Shown here one piece after another: positions 12,901 to 23,410 of a stretch of 64,000 nucleotides of DNA (within the stretch, counting starts at the first letter, position 1; each line of letters starts with the position of its first letter). The DNA is from Toxorhynchites rutilus septentrionalis (lineage: Eukaryota > Arthropoda > Insecta > Diptera > Culicidae). Where the stretch lies: assembly GCF_029784135.1 (NCBI RefSeq), contig NC_073745.1, positions 56,077,205 through 56,141,204 of the forward strand, written 5' to 3'. Position numbers and translations under genes: made by a program. The notes under the pieces were generated by a model. That model searched no databases. It saw nothing but the letters and a program-made list of their open reading frames with translations, and was not told the origin of the DNA.

Positions 12901-13526
12901 GCTAACAAATGGATAAAAAAAGATACTAAGGACATGCTTGAACGATCAAATTCTGATACCACGTTCATCTAACGCAGGGACTCTCAAACTATTTTGGGCG
13001 AGAGACCCTTTTCCAGAATGATGCGATACCATCGACCCCCAAAAACATTGGTTGTTCAAGAGAGTAAACTTGATATCATTTTCTTATCAATAAACTTATC
13101 TATAAAGAAACAGAACTGAATTCTAACGAGTCAGTTCACGTAACTCAACTTATACAATGGGTCGATATCGATCACTTTGAGAAACCCTGATCTAACAAAT
13201 AATTACTGGCGACGAGAAATGGGTGTACGAGTATGACATGCAAATGAATTAACAATCATCAGCACGGACCACTGCAATCGTGTCGAAACCAAAAACCACG
13301 TCAAAATCGATCAAACGTTAACGTAATGCTGACTGTTTTCTCCGATATTTGTGCTGTTGTCCATTTGGAATTCCTTCCGGAGGGCCAAAGGTTAATAAAT
13401 AGTATTATCTGGGCGTTATGAGGCGTTTGAGAGAGAAAATTTGTTCAGATTTATGGAAGGACTACTCTTTTGCACCACGATAATGCACCAACTCACCGAT
13501 CGATCATTGTGAACAATTTTTTTACC
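12901..13526 (+). pseudogene. mariner-type transposase remnant, split by a MITE
   Basis: Three frames together match the middle of a mariner transposase. First, 12901-12972 reads WIKKDTKDMLERSNSDTTFI and stops. After the MITE at 12975-13189, the frame at 13203 reads ITGDEKWVYEYDMQ, which includes the first catalytic Asp. Then NVNVMLTVFSDIC, VVHLEFLPEGQ and LHHDNAPTHRSIIVNNFFT follow, with the second catalytic Asp in HHDNAPTH. Internal stops and shifts occur at about 13246, 13318 and 13415. The sequence ends at about 13526, before the third catalytic residue, where the hexamer array begins. The HHDNAPTH and GDEKW forms point to the mariner family rather than the DD37E elements in this window. 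No terminal inverted repeats were found. It is an old, truncated copy. Confidence 0.88.
12975..13189. mobile_element. hAT-type MITE, 215 bp
   Basis: Starts CAGGGACTCTCAAACT and ends CACTTTGAGAAACCCTG, an imperfect inverted pair of the CAGGGGTTCTCAAA type common in hAT elements. It is flanked by ATCTAACG (12967-12974) and ATCTAACA (13190-13197), a 7/8 match to an 8-bp duplication, as expected for hAT. It interrupts the mariner transposase frame between the motif ending TTFI and the GDEKW motif, which confirms the insertion independently. It has no coding capacity. Confidence 0.85.
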
Positions 13527-14786
13527 AGTCCAGATCTAGATTTAGGATTCAGATTCAGATTCAGTTTTAGATTCCGTATTCAAATTGATATTTCCGATTT
13601 GGATTCAGATTTCAATTTCATATTCCAGATTCAGATTCAGATTCCAGATTTCAGAATCCAGATTCCACAGATTACAGATTACAAATTCCAGATTACAGAT
13701 TTCTGTTCTCAAATACCAGACTCCAGATTCAGAATTCCAGATTCAGATTACAAATTACACATTCCAGATTTCGAAGTCCAGACTTCATATATTTCAGATA
13801 TGAGATTCAGATCAGAAATTACAGATGACTAATTTCAGTTTCTGATTCGGAGCGTCGAATCTATAAATTGAAGACTTGGATTCAAGAGAGAGGTTTTAAG
13901 ATTCATATTTCAGATTACAGATTCCAAACTCCAGACTGTCGATAGCAGTAACTCCTTATTGAAAATCACATTATCCACATTTCAGATTCCAAATACCATA
14001 GGAAAACTGGGAAACAGATTCAAGAATCCATTCTGCATATCATTCTGCGGATTCCACATCCCGAAACATTGACTCCAAAATCCATACACGGGATGCAGAA
14101 TAGGAAGTAGGAGGCAGATTTCAACAAGTTCTGGTTTCACTTTTGGACTCAGAGTAACATTGCGGGTTCGGTTTACAGATATTCACTTTAATGTCAGACA
14201 CATGAATCCAAATGTGACACATGGATTCCAGATTTAAGTTTTTGGTCACACATTCCAAATATTGAATGGAACTTTACGTTTTTAAAACCAATATTCAATA
14301 TGTCAGTTGTATTTAGATTCCGGATTCAGATTCAAATTCCGGATTTAGTTTCAGATTTTGTACTCAGATTCAGATTTTGGATTCGAATTCAAATTCCAGA
14401 TTCAGATGCAGATTCCAAAATCAGATTGCGAATTCAGATTTAGATTTCGGATTCAGATTCACATTCCGAATTGAGACTCAGATTCATATTCCGGATTTAG
14501 ATTCAAATTTCGGATTCAGAGTCAGATTCAAATTCAGGTTCAGAGTAAGAATCCTCATTCAGATTCCGGATACAGATTTCAGATTGAGAATTCAGATACC
14601 TAGATAGATTCCTGATTCAGATTCAGATTCTAAATCTCAGATTCAGATTCACATTCCGGATTCAGACTCAGATTCATATTCCGGATTTAGATTCAGATTT
14701 CGGATTCAAAGTCAGATTCAAATTCAGGTTCAGAGTAAGAATCCTCATTTAGATTCCGGGTACAGATTTCAGAAAAACGAGAAAAA
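13527..14786 (+). repeat. Degenerate AGATTC hexamer array
   Basis: The block is built from AGATTC, with frequent TCC, CGG and AAA variants (ATTCAGATTCAGATT, TTCCAGATTTCAGA, TTCGGATTCAGA). The unit has few stop codons, so long spurious frames of alternating hydrophobic and polar residues arise. Within it, 14457-14582 is repeated at 14648-14773 with few differences, a roughly 191-bp higher-order duplication. The part between about 13870 and 14280 is more complex and is related to sequence on either side of the pogo-like element at 26950. Confidence 0.85.
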
Positions 14787-15060
14787 AAAGAGGAGAAACA
14801 TGTTATTTGCAAGAGGTTGAAAAATATTGAACGAGAATTGTGTCTGAAAATAATCTGATATTATAATGACGAGTTTTGTTAGAAATACTAGGAATTTTAT
14901 AGCAAAAGGTAAATTCAACGGGGTTGATAAAAATATCAATCAATGAACAGTTCTGCGATTGGACCCATGAACTTGCTCATAGTAAGAATGTTTGAAGGTA
15001 TTGTTAACAAAAAACAAATGTTGGGCGGGAAGAAGTTTGCCGGGTCAGCTAGTCATCTAT
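14787..15060 (+). mobile_element. Helitron 3' end fragment
   Basis: From about 14929, ATCAATGAACAGTTCTGCGA and a terminal GGCGGGAAGAAGTTTGCCGG followed by GTCAGCTAG then T match the 3' end of the Helitron at 46435-50014. A CTAG terminus followed by T, with no target duplication, is the Helitron 3' signature. The terminus is at 15052. No 5' end is seen nearby, so this is a truncated copy. Confidence 0.7.
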
Positions 15061-16594
15061 AAATTAGAATGAGTATATTAAGAATGATTATCGTGTGCAG
15101 ACCTTGTCATGATGTTAACCAGACAACGAGGGGTAGTCTCGTCAGTTTTCGATCTCCTATGTATTTACTGGAATCGGACAATTGCTGTTCATGTCTTTTC
15201 GACTTTTAATTACACTTTACAACGACCATTAAATGTTCTCTGAGCTCACGAACTACCGCTGTATTTCCCCCGCGCACTCTGGTTGCAATGACAGATAAAA
15301 TAAAAACGTGTTTTGGCCATAAAACAATACCATACCCCAGTGCGACCGAGAAGACTATTGGAAATCCGGGAGAATAATGTCCAAAAAGTTGTTTTATTTC
15401 ATTCTTTGAAATCTTCGCACAAAACGTCAGCTACCAAGATCATGTCGCGTTCTAAATGTAAATGTTAGATCGTCAGGCAGTCGCGCTCAAAACTTGTCGC
15501 TGGAATCGTTCAGAACTAGACGGTTACACACGCTCATAATCTAATCCGTTCTGACACATTTCCGCGACTTGCAAGCAGCGCGATGTTGTTGCATAAAATG
15601 TTGCAGTTTTATCTTCTTCACGTGCCATGCGAAATGGCTTGTCAATAGAAAACAATGAGGTCGTAAAATTCCTGAATGGCACTCTTTGAGATGCCCAACA
15701 ACATGTGTGTCCCCGTGTTACTATTAGAGAGACGAACTGCAAGATGTTGAATATCAGTCGGCTTATTTCAGGCCAAACGAGCAAATCTGAATCGCATCGG
15801 CAGAGTCCTTGACAGGAGAGGACTATTGGACAAGAGATCCGATCATTCCTATATTTATGACACTAACTGCAGCAACAAAAAAAAATTAACGTATGTAATT
15901 CGGTAGCTTTGGAATTTTAATGAGCACTTCATCACAAAAGTTGCGTCATCCGACACAGACACAAACCTCGAGACCAAAGAGCCAACTTCCGATCCAAAGC
16001 ACACTCGAATTATGTCTGATTAGTTGTTTGTTTCGAGCCGACGATATGATTCCTTTTATGCTACAATCACCGAAGATGGTCTTGAAATTCCGGGGAAGCG
16101 TGGTCTGTAATTATGACAAACGATTCCATCGGTAGATAGTGCCATCGAGTACAGACACTCACACATATCACCCCCGAGATTCTAAGCGCAGACGCCGCGC
16201 ACCCTCAAAGCATTGCAGGGAAGTACCGCGCGCCATGATTACTTGGCAAATTTTAAGCCGGTAATCTCGGGGGTCGTCGCAAATGCGGCGATGGTTCTTC
16301 AATTGCAGGTTATTTTTGTTTTGTTTTTTTTTTCTTTTCCTGTCAATGAGGTTATGTTTTCGTTTTTTCTTACTATCCAAAGTTGTGCTAATCGAGGAAG
16401 TACAAAGGTTGGAAATAAGAAAGACAAAATCATTTAGGAACAATTGTGAACGATTCGGTCCGAAAGTCATTAATGAGATATTGATGGTAAAAACGGTTGT
16501 TTCTCAACAAAGAGTCATACTGAGATAATCAAAGGAAGACGATAAAACCGAATGATGGCCATGATGCCAGCTTAGGCTTAACTGCTAAACATTT
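15061..16594. other. Single-copy-looking block without a gene
   Basis: Composition is more balanced than in the repeats. No convincing exon or RNA gene is present. Two overlapping + strand frames near 16213-16528 and a minus frame at 15524-15784 have no recognisable domains. Confidence 0.35.
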
Positions 16595-16935
16595 GACGAA
16601 TTTCATGCCAACGCGTATAGCCCAAAGTAGCACCATCTCAGATTGCAGAGTAATTTTGTAAAAACATTGGTCATTTAAACTACAAAAAATCTAGACGATT
16701 TTTGGGAAAGGCTAAAGTGTTTTTCTTCAATTTTTACATAAGTTTTTAATTCAAAAACTACAATATTTTATCGAAGAATGAAATGTAGGAAATTGTTTAA
16801 ATTTTCATTGAAAAATATCAAACAAATTACCTAAAATAATACGGAAAAAAAATATTTTCCGATTATTTTTTTTTCAGAATCATATTTGTTTGAAATTCTG
16901 TAAAAATTATAAAAACAATACATACACAAATACAA
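16595..16935 (+). mobile_element. Foldback family 1, left-end fragment
   Basis: GACGAATTTCATGCCAACGC at 16595, then GCACCATCTCAGATTGCAGA, match the terminal sequence of the family (see 25201-26746). The rest contains the internal motif GAATGAAATGTAGGAAATTG. The segment from about 16860 to 16935 is repeated at 17905-17970 (ATTATAAAAACAATACATAC and its variant). No right arm is attached. Confidence 0.65.
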
Positions 16936-17873
16936 TAACCAATAAGTTATCCATACATCGGAATACCGGTACTCCTACAGCAAAAAAATTAACTTGTTCT
17001 TAACCCATTTTATGTCGACCGTTCGAAAAATCGAACAGCAGCTTTCATATTTTTTCATGGGTTTGGAAAGCAACCATATGATAAGGTTTTGGCATCAAAT
17101 GATAGCTTAGTCTATTCACTACCACTTACTATCAATTGCATTCAGTTTTGTATAATTTTATTGGGCAACAAATTCGGTTTGAAGCAACTATGTACGGAAT
17201 GAACATAACCTCACATAACCTAACAAGAAACAAAAGTTCATAAAATGTTAAAACGCGTAAACTTTTCTACAATATTACTTTGATAAAAGATCACATATTG
17301 TTATGTAGGAAGAATACCATTGGATTGAACCTTCTACAGGAACAAAAATGTAGGTTTTAGTCTAATGTGTTCCGGATCACCGAGGGAAACTACTAAATGA
17401 TACCTAATCAAATTCTTCGGAGTATAAAAAAAGCGTGTGACTTGTTTGGGAGTCGAAGTCGGAAAAAAATTATTTCAACCAACTACTTTGACAGCAGTAT
17501 GTTTATCCCGCTGAATGCTGAATACACGTATAAATGAAATTATCTAAAGTGTCTGTACAATATACTCATTTGATAGGTGTTCGAATACACTCTAAATTTC
17601 AACTAATCCAAATTCTAATTCAATATACAATATAGTCAAAATTTTTGCTTGGAGATTTTTCGATTTTTCATCATTTTCCGGAAAACGGAAGAACGGAAAA
17701 ATATAATTCTTGAAAGTCGAAGTTTCTGTAATGCAGGTAATCTAAATTACACCAATGGCTTTCGTTAAATAAAATAATTTCTACAGCTTGCTCGTTAATG
17801 GATTAATGACGCTGTAAACAAACGAAATAACATATCGTGCTCAAAATTGACATAAAGACCACTGACAGTAGTA
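16936..17873. other. AT-rich non-coding stretch
   Basis: No gene is supported. The last 100 bases (CTTGCTCGTTAATGGATT, GACGCTGTAAACAAACGAAA) are related to 62460-62510, so this is the flank of an older repeat into which the next element inserted. Confidence 0.4.
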
Positions 17874-19486
17874 GACGAATGTCATGTCAACTCGTCTTAG
17901 GAGAAATTTTTTTTTCAGAATTATTTTTTTTTAAATTATAAAAAGAATACATACACATATACAAAGTTTAAAATGCAATAATTTATTGTAGCGCCCCTTA
18001 ATATGATTAATAAGATAGCTGTTCCAACTAGAACTTAGAGTGGATTCATACATGATTTTCGAATAAGAATATCGGAGAGTAGGTAAGAATAAACAAACTC
18101 CGCATGTAGAGTGCAGTCGGTAGGAATTTAGATTAAGAATGTTTCGTTAAGCGAATTGGATAAAATAAAGGGCAGTCTGAACTCACAGCTTGGAGTAAAA
18201 AGTTGTATTTATTTCTTGGGAAAAATGCCTTGGACCGCTCGGGCGCTTCATTATACACAAAAATGTTACGAATTGAACATTAATAGCATTTTTTCAAAGA
18301 AAATATGAAAAAGTTGTTGTTCGAAAACCTTTTTCCATGTAAATGTGCCCATCATCCGATGTATGGAAAACTTGTTGTTGAATTCTAAGGGCTATTTATA
18401 TCTATTTTTTCATAATTTTAAAAGCATATGTTTTCGAGAAAAATGAATTTTAATTTTCAAAATATTTTTTTTCAATTAAATTTTTTTCCAAAAAATTCTT
18501 TGGTAATTTTTAATGAAAACCAAAATAATTGCCTACATATCATTCTTTGACCAAAATTTTGTAGGTCTGATAGATTTTTTTGTAGTTTTTTTTAAATTTT
18601 GAGTTTTTTTCAACTTTTTTTTCGAAAAATATTAATTCAAAAACTATCTAAGATCTACAAAAAGTTGGTCAGAGAATGAAATGTAGGAAATTACTTAGGT
18701 TTTCATTAAAAATTATCAAAGAGTCTTTTGGAAAAAAAACATATGCTTAGCCCTTAAAATTTCCAACAAGTTTTCCATACATTGGACGATGGGCACATTT
18801 ACATGGAAAAAGTTTTTCGAACAACAACTTTTTCATTTTTTTTTCTTTGATAAAATACTATTAATGTTTAATTCGTAACATTTTTATGTATAAATTATTG
18901 CAATTTACATGCCCTGCTAACTTTTCTCTATATAGAAACATGCCAAGAACATGTCAAAAGTGAAAATTTACACACAAAAATGTTACGAGTAAAACATTTT
19001 TTTTTCAGGAGTTTTCATACAAAAATGGCTTATATTCCAAAAACTATGAAAGATATAAAGGATTACTTGTTGGAAATTTTAAGGGCTATTAATATATATA
19101 TTTTTGGGAATTAAAAAAAATGTTTTTAAGAAAAATAAAATAATTTCGTTAAATGGCCGTCAAATGAATTGAAATTTTTAAAATAACTTTTTTGTCAAAA
19201 AAATTTTTTTCCATAAAATTTTTGGTATTTTTTGGGAAAATTTATATAATTTTCTACATTTCATCCTTTGACATGAATTTTGTAGGTATCATAATTTTTA
19301 AGTTATAACTTTTTGTAAAAAATTAGGAAAAAATATTTGGCTTTTTCCAAAAAGTAGTCCAATTATTTTTCGAATATTTCAAGTATGCAAAGTTGCTTAA
19401 ATGACCCATGTCTTTACACCCACAACGTTTCACTGCTATCTGAGATGGTGCTGCCAACGGTCAGTCGAGTTGGCATGAAATTCGTC
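17874..19486. mobile_element. Foldback family 1 with a solo LTR inside
   Basis: Ends are GACGAATGTCATGTCAACTC at 17874 and its inverted match ending GGCATGAAATTCGTC at 19486, flanked by AGTA on both sides. The arms are inverted copies: GTTGTTCGAAAACC plus GTAAATGTGCCCATC at about 18310 pair with GATGGGCACATTTACATGGA and CGAACAACAAC at about 18785-18830. There is no open frame of note. The left arm is shorter than in the 25.2-kb copy and is split by an LTR at 17987-18250. Confidence 0.75.
17987..18250 (+). mobile_element. Solo LTR, 264 bp
   Basis: Starts TGTAGCGCCCC and ends GGGCGCTTCA, an imperfect inverted pair typical of LTR edges, with TTAT directly before (17983-17986) and after (18251-18254). 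Joining the flanks gives AATTTAT plus ACACAAAAATGTTACG, which is what the same family shows without interruption at 25650-25670. That makes this a clean insertion. It contains an AATAAA (GATAAAATAAAGGGC). No internal retrotransposon genes are present, so recombination between two LTRs probably removed them. The Gypsy or BEL class cannot be decided. Confidence 0.82.
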
Positions 19487-20494
19487 AGTACCAACATGAA
19501 AGAGTTGAAAAGTGTTCAACCGGACGAAATAATTACAAAAATTACGATATATATTTGACAGAATGTATTACATTTACCCGTAAACAACATTCACCCGAAA
19601 AACGTTTACTGGAATGTAACGTTTACCCGAATAAAAAAATTAAATTCACAATGAATCAGATTACAATTTTTGCTCCTTATAAAAATAGGTTTAATTCAAC
19701 ACAACATGAGAGAGCAACAAACATACGAAGTCAAATGGAAAATCGTAATGACGAAATTTGAAAACGGTGTGCGAGATTTCGCTGTTTGGTTTATAAAATA
19801 CTTGCTGACCCTGCAAACGTTGTTCTGCCATATAAGTTAGTTCTAGTGAATATTTTGGTTCAACGGATTACAGAATGCAAAATTCGATTCGGGTGAGTAT
19901 TTGATCAGTAAACGGATTGGGAATTTCCGATTTTATTTATGTGTGTATGAGGTAATCATCGTGTTTGCCCTTCAACCGAAAACATTCAGTAACGCGTGGG
20001 ACTGAATGCGTGTAATTTAGCAATAAAGCTCATTAAAGACTTCATTCATTTTGTTTGAACGCATGTGTAATATCACGAGCATTGCGTTTTTGTTTGGCTA
20101 TAACCAAGGCTGTGTCGGTATTGCTCATGATAGCGTCTCGCAAGTAAATGTATTCCTCTTCACGCCACTTATGTTTATCGTGTCGTTGGAATCGCAGTCG
20201 TTCGCTCTCTTCCTCTATCTTGGCACTGCTCACGACATCGTGAAATGACGTTGTCCTGGCCGCATCGAATCACCATACGATACAATTAAAAATCCTTCGA
20301 GCTCCCCCCACAATCTTGTTTGTTTCTTCTCCTCTAACCGTATGTTCATAAATATTAATTTAAAAACAGAAATGATGTTTATAAAGAATGAAGTACCAAT
20401 GGCGGGGTCTCCTTGTGCAATGTTTATGCAATATCCATTGTGCTTCTTCAAAATGGCTGGGAGATTTTTCGTCAAAGTAATCATTCTGACTTGC
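19487..20494. other. Non-coding stretch
   Basis: The first 75 bases continue the older repeat interrupted by the foldback element (TTGAAAAGTGTTCAACCGG, then ATATATTTGACAGAATGTAT, also at 62550). The remainder is single-copy-looking, with no supported exon. Confidence 0.4.
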
Positions 20495-20660
20495 ACTATA
20501 GTCACACATATTCTAGAGCTTGTCACTCAGAATATATTCAGGGCATATTGTTTGGCATAAAAATCTCAACTATGTACTAATACAAATGACTCAAGTTATA
20601 CTATGTTGAGAAGGCGAACGTTGGGAACGTTGGTGGCATTGAAAAGGATTATGAAGAGAG
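20495..20660 (+). mobile_element. SINE family A, 5'-truncated copy
   Basis: ATTCTAGAGCTTGTCACTCA, TTTGGCATAAAAATCTCAAC, TATGTACTAATACAAATGAC and GGGAACGTTGGTGGCATTG match the tRNA-unrelated body of the SINE at 54955-55231 in order. The tRNA-like head is missing, consistent with incomplete reverse transcription. Confidence 0.85.
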
Positions 20661-21839
20661 TCGTATGAACCCTTGTGTCAGCGATAAATTCCAGATTTTT
20701 GTTTTTTTTTTCGAATCACAATTTTTTGCATCACTGTGCAGTCGCCTACCATGATTCCAGCAACGCAAGCACATTGAATTTACACACGTGCTCTCCAGCA
20801 GGTGTTTTATCAGGATTGTTGACAATAGCTCGATTATCTTTTTTTAATCCGAGCATGTGTGGTGATTTGAAGAATTTTATTAATTTATTGTGCTCATTGA
20901 AAAAAGCTTCCAGCTCGCCGGCGATACGTCTGGCTCTAGACGAATTGAGGTTACTTGCGCATGTGTGGATGAAAGTTCGTTAAAGCGGACGTAGCGCTTT
21001 CTGTCATTTAGGGGGGAGGGGGTGGTGCTGGTTGTTTACCCCGGCCTGGAAGGTCGAAAAATCGATTATTTTGCATTTTGGCAATGCTTATCCCCTCAGA
21101 AATGTTCTCCTCAAACGGATTTTTCGATATTTGATTTCGTTGGAAAGTAACATCCAAAAGTATGAGGTCCCCTCAAGGGATATGACATTTTTGTTCGAAT
21201 TTTTAAACGTGTTTTTTGCGAATTCATGTTTATCAGTTGGTGGAAATGATATTTCAAGATCTACTCGGCCGATTCGAATCAAATTTTTTATTAACATGTA
21301 AAAATGAACTCTAAACAATGATTTTTCATGAAAAATAACTAATTTTTGACAAAAATAGCCGCCATTCTGATAATTTTTCGTATTTTTAGAAATTCCTATG
21401 TAGCGCTTTAGGTATTGTCCTTGAGTTTCAAAATATTCATTGGAATTCGTTCTGCGACACCCGTTGCTTCAGAACCAATACCACCAGCAAGGTACCAATT
21501 TTAAGACAGCATCTACGCGTCGAGCTGTCAACAGCGTAATATTCATTATTCTTGCACTCAAAAAAATGGAAAATACATCTTCAAATATACTTTAAACAAT
21601 AATCAAAATACCCGAACACTTCACTTTATTCCCAACATCCGAAATAAAATCAAGAAAATTAATTATTTTTTGGCCTTCCAAACAGGGGTTCCCCCTTAAA
21701 TTATATGAATATAGTTTATACAAACATACTAAAATCGCGATTAATAATTGGGGATGGGGGTTAAAATTTAAGGTTTAATGTATGGTTTGAAACCAAATTT
21801 TAGAAAAAATAAAATTATTCAGAATTTAGTTTTTTTTTG
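20661..21839. other. Non-coding stretch
   Basis: No gene, RNA or window-internal repeat is supported. Two antiparallel frames near 21032-21318 overlap each other and lack domain features. Confidence 0.35.
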
Positions 21840-22020
21840 CATAGCGCCACCCTAATACGTAATAAATATATGGTAATCGGTATCCTAGCGGTATCATAGA
21901 TAGTTTACAACCTATTCTCATGCGTACCAAGTATTTTGTGCATAATTTCTCCAAAATAGGCCGAGCCGTTTCGGAGGAGTTTGGTAACAAACACCGTGAC
22001 ACGAGATTTTTATAGTGTAT
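21840..22020 (-). repeat. Possible retroelement tail or Helitron-like end
   Basis: GTATTTTGTGCATAATTTCTCC, shortened here, is followed by AGGCCGAGCCGTTTCGGAGG, GGTAACAAACACCGTGACAC and TTTTTATAGTGTATGTG. The phrase order (a flexible-fit sentence, then AACAAACAC, then a T/A-rich tail) resembles 3' ends seen in many insect non-LTR elements. No second copy exists here, so the class and orientation are uncertain. Confidence 0.25.
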
Positions 22021-22080
22021 GTGTATAGTGTATAGTGATAGTGTATGCATGTAAATTCGAAGTTCCGAATTAGGTATTGA

Positions 22081-22504
22081 CATAATCCAGATTCGTAATA
22101 TAGCCTATGTTTCAGATTTCAGATTCCATATCCCTTATTACAGATTCCGGATTACTGTTTTTTTATAGATTGCAACAAGAATATCCAGTTACATCCTTAT
22201 TCTAAAAGTCCAATTTTAAAATTTAAGGTTAGGATTCAAAATTCAAGATTCGTATTTCACGATTCAGATTATGCATGTGAATTTTGACCCAAACCTCATA
22301 TTGATAACAGTCATTCTAAATATTTGAAACCTGATCACAAATCCCATATCCCAAGTTTCAGATTTAAAAGTCTACATTCAGATTTCAGATTCCCGCTTCA
22401 AATTTCCGATTCTCGATTACTACTTCGGTATTCAAATGCATTTTCCAGATTCTAGGTACAGAACCCGTTTGGGATTTTATATATGGATTTCATATATAAC
22501 TATT
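22081..22504 (+). repeat. Degenerate AGATTC hexamer array
   Basis: Runs such as TTTCAGATTTCAGATTCC, CACGATTCAGATT and ATTCAGATTTCAGATTCC in + orientation. The quality of the repeat falls off towards 22500, where a foldback element starts. Confidence 0.75.
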
Positions 22505-23190
22505 GACGAATTTCATGCCAACTTGACTGGCCGTCCGCAGAATCATCTCAGATGGCAGTGAAACGTTGTGGGTGTAAACACATGGGCCTTTTAAGTAACT
22601 TTGTATAATTGAAATAATTAAAAAAGAAATACTATATATGACTTTTTGAAAAGGGCCAAAAAAATTCTTGATTTTTTACTAAAAATTATAATTCAAAAAC
22701 AACAATACCTAGGATTTATTTACCTATTAATGTTTAATTAGTAACAATTTTACGTATAAATTATAGCGATTTTAATGCTCTGCTAACATTTTTCTATTTA
22801 TAAACTAACCAAGAACATGTCAAACACGAGAATTTACACACAAAAATGTTACGAGTAAATCATTGTTTTTTCAGGCGCTTCATCTCTCTTTCTTCTCGAA
22901 TGGCGTTAACGTTTCCTGTGGATCTTTTGCCGTCTCAACGTATGCATTAACTAGCGTCATTTATTAATACTTAGTTGAGATTTCCTAAGCCGAATAACAC
23001 GCCTTAAATGTATTCTGAGGGGCAAGCTCTTGAATACGCGTGACCACAGTGCAAGTCGGAGGAAATTTCTTTGACGAAAAATTCCCCCGACCAGAACGGG
23101 AATCGAACCCGAACACCCGGCATGATAATGTGAGACGCTAACCACTCGGCTACGGGTGCACTGCTAGGCGCTTTATACAAAAATTCAATT
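22505..23190. mobile_element. Foldback family 1 fragment, interrupted by a SINE
   Basis: Left terminus GACGAATTTCATGCCAACTT at 22505, then the subterminal AGTGAAACGTTGTGGGTGTA. Internal motifs TACGTATAAATTATAGCG, CATGTCAAACACGAGAATTT and CAAAAATGTTACGAGTAAAT run to 22872. The sequence resumes after the SINE at GGCGCTTTATACAAAAAT (23167). The centre and right arm are deleted. Confidence 0.75.
22884..23165 (-). mobile_element. SINE family A, full-length, minus strand
   Basis: Read on the minus strand from 23165, it begins with a tRNA-like head containing TAGCCGAGTGG (box A) and GGTTCGATTCC (box B). It continues with the body CGGGGGAATTTTTCGTCAAA, TCAAGAGCTTGCCCCTCAGA and GAAATCTCAACTAAGTATTA, ending in a GAAGAAAGAGAG tail. 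Flanking AGGCGCTTCAT (22873-22883) and AGGCGCTTTAT (23166-23176) form an 11-bp duplication with one mismatch. The tRNA-like part is a polymerase III promoter of SINE origin, not a tRNA gene. It lies within a foldback element. Confidence 0.9.
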
Positions 23191-23410
23191 CACAAATTTC
23201 AGTTCCAGACTCTAAGCTAAGAAGCTTAGAGCTCTGAGCTCTAAGCCAAAAAAAAAATCAGATTTGAATGTTTAATGAAAATTGCAGAATCAGGTATCAT
23301 ACGCAGATTCGATCCATTGCAGCTGCAGATCTTAATTACAGATAACAGATTCCAAATTTTGGATACTAGATTTCAGACTCCATATTTCAGATTAGGAACA
23401 TCAATATCTA
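23191..23410 (+). repeat. Degenerate hexamer array, short block
   Basis: ATTTCAGTTCCAGACTC, CAGATTCCAAATTTTGG and GATTTCAGACTCC fit the same array as on either side. The DD37E element at 23411 is inserted at its end. Confidence 0.6.

Noticed and set aside
13470..14607. Open frames of 70-120 codons rich in Phe, Arg, Gln, Ile and Asp
   Set aside because: They arise from the AGATTC array, which lacks stops in two frames. Only the first 18 or so codons (HHDNAPTHRS...) are real transposase remnant.
23088..23160. tRNA gene on the minus strand
   Set aside because: It is the head of a SINE with an 11-bp target duplication and the same body as two other copies.
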